From the NCBI GenBank assembly GCA_938044055.1, contig CALIQO010000028.1, positions 1 to 5,436 of the forward strand: a stretch of 5,436 bases of DNA, written 5' to 3'. The position numbers and the translations under genes were made by a program. Under the pieces are notes generated by a model, which was given only the letters and a program-made list of their open reading frames with translations, was not told the DNA's origin and ran no database searches. Positions 1 through 5,436 of the stretch are shown piece by piece. Source of the stretch: an uncultured Saprospiraceae bacterium (lineage in GTDB: Bacteria > Bacteroidota > Bacteroidia > Chitinophagales > Saprospiraceae). How positions within the stretch are numbered: the stretch's first letter is position 1; the number at the start of each line of letters is the position of its first letter.

Positions 1-80
1 TCAAGCCCTTGCGTCACATCATAAGGCATGGCGAGTTCGCCTGCATCGACCCATGTTTTGAGCCGCGCGGTGAGCTCATC
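1..80 (-). CDS. Foreign gene fragment, possibly an MDR-family oxidoreductase
   Basis: Read on the minus strand from base 80 down to base 3, this stretch is open for 26 codons and looks like real protein, containing WVDAGELAMPYDVTQGL. The pattern (a WV.AGEL-type segment, then a D-V-x-x-G-L segment) resembles from memory the region near the C-terminus of zinc-independent medium-chain reductases (YncB/curcumin reductase/quinone oxidoreductase type), where the next residues are usually NAP; those would lie off the left edge. Fifteen of 26 codons end in G or C, unlike the A+T-rich genes to the right. Both ends are missing: the left by the window edge, the right by an abrupt join near 80-85. That it is a minus-strand coding fragment from a different, higher-GC genome is fairly well supported; the family assignment is tentative. 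Confidence 0.4.
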
Positions 81-1737
81 ATTTGTTGCTAACAATCCGA
101 TCTACGATCTTGAGGTAATCTATAACAACATTGATGAAGACATGGATGTCCCTCTGTTTTGTCAGCTGCTGAATATTTCAGAAGAAGAATATAATTCTAA
201 ATTTCCTGATCGATGGGGAGGAAGATTTTCCAAGGCAAAGCCGTTTATTTTTATAAGTAAAATATCTCCCAGTCAATATGCTTCATTCCAAGAGCACCTC
301 CATCTTTTTCAAGGGTTTTATCCTGTAATGAGAAATATCCGATTTTACCCTCATCAGAATGGTGCCCACATGCTGGGATACTTAAGTGAGGTAAATTCAC
401 AAGACATAGAACAGGCTGAGGGTGTATATGCTGCTGGGGACATTCACGGTGTCAGTGGTCTCGAAAAAGTATATGAAGAAATACTCAGAGGACGAAAAGG
501 GGTTTCTTACATGTTAAAAGACAACCTAGGAAGAGATGTAGAATCATATAACGGAGGCAACCTAGATAGTACTGCTGTATCTGGTGAAGACATCCAGTTA
601 TCTATAGATCTAGAATTACAACGGTATGCTGAGAAATTATTACAGAATAAACGAGGAGCAATCGTAGCTATTGAACCCGCAACAGGCGAAATCCTCTCAA
701 TGGTCAGCGCGCCCAATTACGACCCTAATGACCTAACTTTTTCTAGAAATAGGGATTCAATATTCAGAGTACTACAAGGAGATACACTTAACAGACCCAT
801 GATCAACCGATCTGTTACTGCTAAGTATCCTCCAGGCTCAATATTTAAACCTATCTTTTCTCTTATAGCCCTTGAAAAAGAAATTACGCGCGCTAATCGA
901 TATATTAATTGTAGCGGAATCTATAAGCCTACATCTCAGAAATGTAGCCATGATCATGTGTCTGCAAGAAATGTAGCTCAAGCAATCCAGCATTCTTGCA
1001 ATGTTTATTATTATCAATTGTTGAATGAGTTTTTACGCAGTGATAAGTTCGACAGTTATGGCGCTGCAATGGATACATTGATGGTCGCCCTTACGAGATT
1101 CGGCCTAGGCAATAAGTTAGATGTAGATTATACATTCGAAAATGAGGGTTATCTTCCATATGCATCTCATTTTGATAGAGTACATAAAGAAGAGATTAAT
1201 GGTTGGAAACCAGAATGGGTCCTTTCTCTAGGAATAGGCCAAGGAGAATTCGAATTTACTACCTTGCAGATGGCTAATCTTGCCGCTGCTGTTGCAAATC
1301 GTGGATACTATATAAAACCACACTTTATAAAAAAACATCTAACTTCAGGAAAACCTATTAAAGAAGAATATAGACTAAGAAGGTCTACCGGAATATCCGC
1401 AGAACATTTTCCTCCAGTAATAGATGGAATGGAACTAGCCGTACTTCGAGGAACCTCAACCAGTGCCGCAATTTCTGATATCTCTGTCTGTGGTAAAACC
1501 GGAACTTCCCAGAATAGCCATGGAGAAGACCATAGTGTCTTTGTAGCCTTCGCCCCTAAAGAAAACCCCAAGATCGCCATTGCCGTATATGTCGAGAACG
1601 GAGGTTTTGGGTCTACTTATGGTGCACCTATTGCAGGACTTGTTATTGAAAAATACTTGAAAGGAGCTATAAGTCCACAGAAGAAATGGATGGAAGAAAA
1701 AATGATAAATTCATCGCTGTTAAATACAGTACAATGA
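28..1737 (+). CDS. mrdA: Penicillin-binding protein 2 (peptidoglycan D,D-transpeptidase), N-terminus missing
   Basis: PBP2 cross-links peptidoglycan during lateral wall growth in the Rod complex, anchored in the inner membrane with its catalytic domain in the periplasm. Numbering from the ATG at 28, the pedestal/dimerisation domain spans about residues 20-180 (GVSGLEKVYEEILRG at 141-155) and the transpeptidase domain about 190-550. The catalytic triad motifs are intact: SIFK (S271 nucleophile, K274), SCN (323-325) and KTGTS (490-494); LGIGQGE lies at 401-407. Residues 1-18 or so come from unrelated DNA, so native sequence starts near base 82. The membrane helix and first part of the pedestal, roughly 70 residues by comparison with the family, are missing. 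The frame has a stop at 22-24, so ATG 28 is only the first available start. The stop overlaps the folA start (ATGA, 1734-1737). Identity is firm; the start is an artefact. Confidence 0.93.
   Translation: MASSPASTHVLSRAVSSSFVANNPIYDLEVIYNNIDEDMDVPLFCQLLNISEEEYNSKFPDRWGGRFSKAKPFIFISKISPSQYASFQEHLHLFQGFYPVMRNIRFYPHQNGAHMLGYLSEVNSQDIEQAEGVYAAGDIHGVSGLEKVYEEILRGRKGVSYMLKDNLGRDVESYNGGNLDSTAVSGEDIQLSIDLELQRYAEKLLQNKRGAIVAIEPATGEILSMVSAPNYDPNDLTFSRNRDSIFRVLQGDTLNRPMINRSVTAKYPPGSIFKPIFSLIALEKEITRANRYINCSGIYKPTSQKCSHDHVSARNVAQAIQHSCNVYYYQLLNEFLRSDKFDSYGAAMDTLMVALTRFGLGNKLDVDYTFENEGYLPYASHFDRVHKEEINGWKPEWVLSLGIGQGEFEFTTLQMANLAAAVANRGYYIKPHFIKKHLTSGKPIKEEYRLRRSTGISAEHFPPVIDGMELAVLRGTSTSAAISDISVCGKTGTSQNSHGEDHSVFVAFAPKENPKIAIAVYVENGGFGSTYGAPIAGLVIEKYLKGAISPQKKWMEEKMINSSLLNTVQ
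80..85. other. Probable chimeric junction inside mrdA
   Basis: Left of this point the DNA has higher G+C and fits a minus-strand gene. Right of it the + strand reads VANNPIYDLEVIYNN, which matches the conserved PBP2 segment that normally follows an IYDRNGKLL-type motif. That motif and the membrane anchor before it are absent, and the residues encoded by 28-81 resemble no PBP2. The exact breakpoint cannot be fixed to the base because either side may share a few bases. Confidence 0.75.
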
Positions 1738-2237
1738 AAATTTCCACCATAGTAGCTCTTGCTCAAGATAATGTAATCGGAAAAGATAATGACATTCCTT
1801 GGTATCTACCAGCTGACCTCAAGTATTTTAAAAAAATCACTCTTGGGCATAATATTATTATGGGTCGAAAATGCTACCAGTCTATAGGAAGACCTCTTCC
1901 TAAACGGACCAACATTATCGTAACCAGGGACCCTTACTTTATTTCTTCCAATTGCCTTATAGCCCACAGTATAGAAGAGGCGTTATCCATGGCTCACAAT
2001 AATAGAGAAGAAGAATGTTTCATAATAGGTGGAGGAACAATCTATGAGCAATCTATGAATCTCTGGGATCGAATGTATGTCACAGAAGTAGACCTAAAAG
2101 TGGAGGGAGATATTTTCTTCCCTACTGTACAATGGGAAGAATGGACATTGAAATCTTCTGAATCTCATCAATCGGATGAGAAAAACCCTTATAATTATAC
2201 CTTTAAGGTATACGATCGAAAAAATGCAACCATTTAA
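1734..2237 (+). CDS. folA: Dihydrofolate reductase
   Basis: Cytoplasmic enzyme reducing 7,8-dihydrofolate to tetrahydrofolate with NADPH, supplying one-carbon carriers for thymidylate, purine and methionine synthesis; target of trimethoprim. The 167-residue length fits chromosomal DHFRs (E. coli 159). Visible hallmarks: VALAQDNVIGKDNDIPWYLP at 7-26 (Met20-loop region, with I21 where E. coli has M20), D28 as the active-site acid equivalent to E. coli D27, IMGRKCYQSIGRPLPKR around 43-59 for NADPH binding, and the IIGGGTIYEQ cofactor-binding turn in the C-terminal half. I chose ATG 1734 because the protein begins MKISTIVALA as in the family. An in-frame ATG at 1686 would add 16 residues encoded inside mrdA with no family resemblance. 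The ATGA overlap with mrdA suggests translational coupling. The 3' end overlaps the next gene by 14 bases. Confidence 0.96.
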   Translation: MKISTIVALAQDNVIGKDNDIPWYLPADLKYFKKITLGHNIIMGRKCYQSIGRPLPKRTNIIVTRDPYFISSNCLIAHSIEEALSMAHNNREEECFIIGGGTIYEQSMNLWDRMYVTEVDLKVEGDIFFPTVQWEEWTLKSSESHQSDEKNPYNYTFKVYDRKNATI

Positions 2238-3513
2238 GGAAGAACTCCTACACTACATCTGGAAAACCAGAAGAATTGACTACAACAACTTAAAGACTAC
2301 AGATGGTAAGAACATCAAGATCCAGTCATGGGGCAATCACAATCACGATGCAGGACCTGATTTCTCACATGCTGTAATAAGCATAGACGGTATAATATGG
2401 TCGGGCAATGTAGAAATGCATGTATTCTCTTCACAATGGAGAAAACACCGGCACCATTTAGATAAAGCATACGATAATGTTATACTACATGTCGTCTACG
2501 AACACGATGATGAAGTCTATAGAACGTCTGGGAAAACCATTCCTACCCTTGAATTAAAAACACTAATTGACCGGAAGCTTATCAACAGATATCTACAGTT
2601 GATGCAGAAAGAAAGCTGGATTCCATGCGAAAAAATCATCCATACTTTTCCCAAAGAAAAAGCCCCTATGTGGCTATCTTCTCTATTGATCCAGCGGCTC
2701 GAATCCAAAGTTACTGTCTTAAAGAGTATCCATGAATCAACAAGTAAAGACTGGGAACAGACTGCTTTTATTCTTTTATCTAAATACATGGGCGCCAAGG
2801 TAAATCAACAACCTATGGAAATGATGGCTCGCTCTCTAGATGTAAAAATAATATACAAGAACAAAGACAACATTACTGCTATTGAAGCACTCCTTTATGG
2901 CCAGGCAGGTTTATTAAAATATGCTAAGGATACGGACCCTTATATTCTTACCCTAAAACAGCACTATAAATTATTTCAGAAGAAATACAATCTTACACCT
3001 ATAGATCCCGTCGCTTGGAAACTTTCTAAGTTGCGTCCTGCTAACTTTCCACATATACGATTAAGTCAATTAGCCTACATTCTATATACCAATAATCATT
3101 TTTTCTCACTACTTCTTACAGATACAGACTTAAAGAACCTGCCACAATTGCTAAAATCTTCGGCATCAAAATACTGGGACACACACTATACATTCGGTAA
3201 AGAATCAACTTCTAAGAAGAAAAATATGGGTAAGTCATTTATCGAAATGTTGCTTATCAATGTCGTTGCACCTTTGTCGTTTTATTATGGCGTTTCAATA
3301 GATAATAATGATTATAAAAATCGAGGCATCCAATTACTAGAATCAATAAAAGGAGAAAATAACCAAGTAATTAAAAAATGGTCTCACCTGGGCTTGCCTA
3401 CCACCTATGCGTCTGATACACAAGCATTACTGCAACTTAAAAATGAGTATTGTAAGAATAAGAAATGCCTACATTGTCAGATAGGTAATTTCTTATTGAA
3501 AGAGAATGCCTAA
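2224..3513 (+). CDS. DUF2851 family protein of unknown function
   Basis: A 429-residue protein that I recognise as the DUF2851 family, common in Bacteroidota and without an assigned role. No signal peptide or convincing membrane helix is seen, so it is probably cytoplasmic. Motifs I recall as conserved are all present: LLHYIW (8-13), NHDAGPDF (40-47), WSGNVEMH (59-66), YDNVILHVVYEHD (83-95), EALLYGQAGLL, LRPANFPHIRLSQLA, LLINVVAPLSFYYG, and a C-terminal YCKNKKCLHCQIG. The GPD followed 18 residues later by ExH resembles the core of PD-(D/E)XK nucleases (inference only). There are exactly four cysteines: C135, C410, C415 and C418. The start at 2224 gives MQPFKEELLHYIW as in relatives; the in-frame ATG at 2176 would add 16 unrelated residues inside folA. 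The 14-base overlap with folA suggests coupled translation. Family is confident, function unknown. Confidence 0.88.
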   Translation: MQPFKEELLHYIWKTRRIDYNNLKTTDGKNIKIQSWGNHNHDAGPDFSHAVISIDGIIWSGNVEMHVFSSQWRKHRHHLDKAYDNVILHVVYEHDDEVYRTSGKTIPTLELKTLIDRKLINRYLQLMQKESWIPCEKIIHTFPKEKAPMWLSSLLIQRLESKVTVLKSIHESTSKDWEQTAFILLSKYMGAKVNQQPMEMMARSLDVKIIYKNKDNITAIEALLYGQAGLLKYAKDTDPYILTLKQHYKLFQKKYNLTPIDPVAWKLSKLRPANFPHIRLSQLAYILYTNNHFFSLLLTDTDLKNLPQLLKSSASKYWDTHYTFGKESTSKKKNMGKSFIEMLLINVVAPLSFYYGVSIDNNDYKNRGIQLLESIKGENNQVIKKWSHLGLPTTYASDTQALLQLKNEYCKNKKCLHCQIGNFLLKENA

Positions 3514-3527
3514 AAGGCTTACTTTTG
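3496..3527 (+). promoter_or_regulatory. Weak candidate Bacteroidota promoter before lpxK
   Basis: TACTTTTG at 3520-3527 fits the Bacteroidota -7 consensus TAnnTTTG, and a TTG (3496-3498) lies 21 bases upstream, within the usual -33 spacing. Transcription would start almost at the lpxK ATG (3535), leaving virtually no leader. Another TAnnTTTG match occurs at 3546-3553 inside lpxK, so chance is likely. Confidence 0.15.
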
Positions 3528-3529
3528 GG
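3509..3529 (+). promoter_or_regulatory. Intercistronic hairpin before lpxK
   Basis: CCTAAAAG (3509-3516) can pair with CTTTTGGG (3522-3529) as an 8-bp stem with one G-U pair and a 5-base loop, GCTTA. It includes the stop codon of the DUF2851 gene and ends five bases before the lpxK ATG. No T-run follows, so it is not a classical intrinsic terminator. It could affect lpxK translation or mRNA processing, or be chance. Confidence 0.3.
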
Positions 3530-3534
3530 GTTAG

Positions 3535-4602
3535 ATGAGACCTAATATCTTTGCCAGAATATTACTATGGCCATTCTCCGTTTTATATGGAATTGCCATT
3601 ACGAGTAGAAACCTACTCTATGATATAGGTATAGTTAAGTCTACCTCCTTTTCAATCCCTATCATAAATGTAGGAAACTTATCTATAGGCGGAGCAGGGA
3701 AAACACCACATGTAGAATATCTTCTATCCTCCTTGATGCCATACATGAATCTTGCCGTACTCAGCCGCGGTTACAAGAGAAAAACGAAAGGCTTTAGATT
3801 TGCAAGTGATGCAGATGATGCTTCTACAATCGGGGACGAACCCTACCTTTACTATAGAAAATATCCAGAAGTTACAGTAACCGTAGGAGAAAGCAGAACA
3901 GTTGCCATCCCTGAAATGTTAAAATATAAACCAGACATACAGGCAGTTGTATTAGATGACGCATTTCAGCACAGATCAATTTCTCCACATCTTAATATAT
4001 TGCTTACAACGTTTGATGCTCCTTTTACAAGAGACTCACTTCTTCCTGCAGGTCGATTGAGAGAATATAGAAATGGATATTCTAGGGCACATATAATCAT
4101 TGTTACGAAGTGCCCTGAATACTTGTCTAGTGAGGATGCAGAAAATATGGTTAATGAATTAAAGCCTTATCCAGAACAGAAAGTGTTCTTTTCAAGATAT
4201 GAATACAATACATTGTATGGTCTTTTCGATACACAATCTAGACTTACGTTATCAGAAGATATGGATGTAATTCTTATAAGCGCAATTGCTGATACTGAAT
4301 ATCTCCATACGTATTTAGAGAACAATGTGCGTAACGTATATAATCTAGAATATGAAGACCACCATATATTTTCAGAAGACGAAATTGACTACCTGGAAAA
4401 AGTCTTTATGGAAACAGAATCTGAAAACAAGATTATAATTACCACAGAAAAAGATGCCAGCAGGCTGAGTATGTTATATACTCATATTAAAAAGAAATCT
4501 CTTCCTATCTTCGTTTTGCCTATTCAAGTAAAAATAATGATGGATGGCGAAAAAGAATTCGATGGATTGGTTAAGGCCTCCTTGTTAAACTTTAAATCAT
4601 AA
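3535..4602 (+). CDS. lpxK: Tetraacyldisaccharide 4'-kinase (lipid A 4'-kinase)
   Basis: LpxK uses ATP to phosphorylate the 4' position of the tetraacyldisaccharide 1-phosphate, giving lipid IVA, on the cytoplasmic face of the inner membrane in the Raetz pathway. At 355 residues it has family-typical length. Seen in order: a hydrophobic/amphipathic N-terminal segment (about 5-28) that would attach it to the membrane; the Walker A loop GNLSIGGAGKTPH (47-59); SRGYKRKTKG (77-86); GDEP (100-103); the Walker B-like DDAFQHR (141-147); LLPAGRLRE (169-177); DHHIFS around 275-280; and TTEKDASRL (303-311). All these match conserved LpxK blocks. The start at 3535 gives an N-terminus of normal length. It lies 21 bases after the DUF2851 gene and one base before the next gene, so it is probably co-transcribed with both. 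Presence implies a Gram-negative outer membrane with lipid A. Confidence 0.96.
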   Translation: MRPNIFARILLWPFSVLYGIAITSRNLLYDIGIVKSTSFSIPIINVGNLSIGGAGKTPHVEYLLSSLMPYMNLAVLSRGYKRKTKGFRFASDADDASTIGDEPYLYYRKYPEVTVTVGESRTVAIPEMLKYKPDIQAVVLDDAFQHRSISPHLNILLTTFDAPFTRDSLLPAGRLREYRNGYSRAHIIIVTKCPEYLSSEDAENMVNELKPYPEQKVFFSRYEYNTLYGLFDTQSRLTLSEDMDVILISAIADTEYLHTYLENNVRNVYNLEYEDHHIFSEDEIDYLEKVFMETESENKIIITTEKDASRLSMLYTHIKKKSLPIFVLPIQVKIMMDGEKEFDGLVKASLLNFKS

Positions 4603-4603
4603 T

Positions 4604-5436
4604 ATGTACAGACTCATTCTATGTTCCTTTATTATGTTTTCTTGGTCTTATTCTTATGGGCAGTCTCCTAGGGTTCAAGAAGGGAATGATGGCATAAGAC
4701 TTATAGATAGGTGGGACATATTGTTCAACACTGAATTACACACTTCATTAAGAAATACTCCGAGAAAAAAAGCACTAGAAGAAACGTTAAGACTATTGCC
4801 TTCTATAGGTGAAAAGGAAGCGATGTATCTTATCCTTGATAATTATGAATACTATTCTGTACAGGATTCTGCCAACTTAGAAAAGACATACAAGGACAGT
4901 ACTGAACTTTTTTATTCAATAGAAAAAGAAATCAAGCAGGGGCAGACTTTTAGTTATGAAAAGAAACCATTGCTTAAGTATTTTTATCGGTCACAGCCAA
5001 ATGCCTTTGAAGTCAACAATGATGATTTCATTTTAAAAGTTAATCCGATTTTAAATCTTAAACTGGGAAGTGAAAGTCAATCAGAAGAAATCCCTTTTAT
5101 TAATACAAGAGGTATAGAAGCACGTGCGCTCATCGACAATAAAGTATATCTATATACCAACATAATTGAAAACCAAGCACGATTTAACAACTTCAGAGAA
5201 AGAAGAATACAACAATTTAGTGCCATCCCAGGTAACGGTTTCTATAAGAATTATAACAGCAGAGTTAGTGATAAAATAGGTGGCTGGGACTTTCTAAACT
5301 CTCAAGGTTATGTAGGATTCAATATTTCTAAGAGTGTAAATTTAGAATTTGGACATGGGAGGCATTACATTGGAAATGGTATACGTTCCCTTCTCCTTTC
5401 TGATTGGAGTCAGAATTATTTCTTTCTAAAGTTTGA
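4604..5436 (+). CDS. Secreted Wzi/RemB-like outer-membrane beta-barrel protein (3' end off window)
   Basis: The frame is open from ATG 4604 to the window edge: 277 complete codons with no stop. Residues 1-19 (MYRLILCSFIMFSWSYSYG) are a clear signal peptide, with cleavage likely before Q20. Residues about 25-125 are charged and probably largely helical. From about 135 onward alternating polar/hydrophobic strands appear (DDFILKVNPILNLKLG; KVYLYTNIIENQARF), then IPGNGFYKNY and, near the cut end, GHGRHYIGNGIRSLLLSD (250-267). The last block resembles one I associate with Bacteroidota proteins annotated as capsule assembly Wzi family or gliding protein RemB, predicted outer-membrane barrels; most of the barrel would lie off the window. 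It begins one base after the lpxK stop, so it is probably coupled to it. The surface location is well supported; a specific capsule or motility role is inference. Confidence 0.72.
   Translation, partial: MYRLILCSFIMFSWSYSYGQSPRVQEGNDGIRLIDRWDILFNTELHTSLRNTPRKKALEETLRLLPSIGEKEAMYLILDNYEYYSVQDSANLEKTYKDSTELFYSIEKEIKQGQTFSYEKKPLLKYFYRSQPNAFEVNNDDFILKVNPILNLKLGSESQSEEIPFINTRGIEARALIDNKVYLYTNIIENQARFNNFRERRIQQFSAIPGNGFYKNYNSRVSDKIGGWDFLNSQGYVGFNISKSVNLEFGHGRHYIGNGIRSLLLSDWSQNYFFLKF

Noticed and set aside
28..81. Genuine N-terminus of PBP2 or a new N-terminal domain fused to it
   Set aside because: The encoded residues give no membrane helix or PBP2 motif, base composition differs from the rest, and the minus strand reads better as protein.
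507..716. Open frame of 69 codons on the minus strand
   Set aside because: It lies wholly opposite the conserved PBP2 coding region; the + strand carries clear PBP2 motifs here and the minus-strand peptide resembles no known protein.
1308..1580. Open frame of 90 codons on the minus strand
   Set aside because: It is antisense to the PBP2 KTG region, a by-product of codon pattern with no recognisable domain.
2517..2798. Open frame of 93 codons on the minus strand
   Set aside because: It is antisense to the DUF2851 gene, with no family resemblance and no spacing for a promoter or start signal.
3509..3534. Intrinsic terminator between the DUF2851 gene and lpxK
   Set aside because: A short stem exists, but it is A+T-rich and followed by GTTAG rather than a run of T, so termination is unlikely.
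1..5436. Mobile element, CRISPR, tRNA/rRNA or defence system
   Set aside because: No inverted or direct repeats of useful length, no transposase or nuclease-effector genes and no RNA-gene signatures were seen; apart from the left edge the content is ordinary envelope and folate housekeeping.

Overview
The window looks like chromosomal DNA from a low-GC member of the Bacteroidota, probably Bacteroidales-like. The reasons are the A+T-rich coding style (many AGA, ATA and TTA codons), a DUF2851 protein (a family typical of this phylum), weak Shine-Dalgarno signals, and a Wzi/RemB-like outer-membrane protein directly after lpxK. The exact lineage cannot be read from the sequence.

Layout: every gene after about base 82 lies on the + strand, packed with almost no spacing. 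In order they are: mrdA (penicillin-binding protein 2, missing its N-terminus); folA (dihydrofolate reductase), whose start overlaps the mrdA stop as ATGA; a DUF2851 gene overlapping the end of folA by 14 bases; lpxK (lipid A 4'-kinase) after a 21-base gap that contains a small hairpin; and, one base after the lpxK stop, a secreted beta-barrel-type protein running off the right edge. This reads as one transcription unit. Three of the five genes serve the cell envelope: peptidoglycan elongation, lipid A phosphorylation, and an outer-membrane/surface-polysaccharide type protein. folA supplies tetrahydrofolate, and the role of DUF2851 is unknown.

The first ~80 bases do not belong to this unit. 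They are richer in G+C (46 of 80 by hand count, against 29 of the next 80), they interrupt PBP2 in mid-domain, and on the minus strand they read as a plausible piece of an unrelated, higher-GC gene, perhaps a zinc-independent MDR-family oxidoreductase. I interpret this as a chimeric join (assembly or library artefact, less likely a real rearrangement). The ATG at 28 is therefore not a genuine mrdA start.

I found no RNA genes, mobile elements, CRISPR arrays or long repeats. No stretch over 300 bases lacks a gene, and there is no clear undescribed system. The least understood item is the DUF2851 protein, which carries a nuclease-like acidic motif pattern and exactly four cysteines, three of them clustered at its C-terminus.
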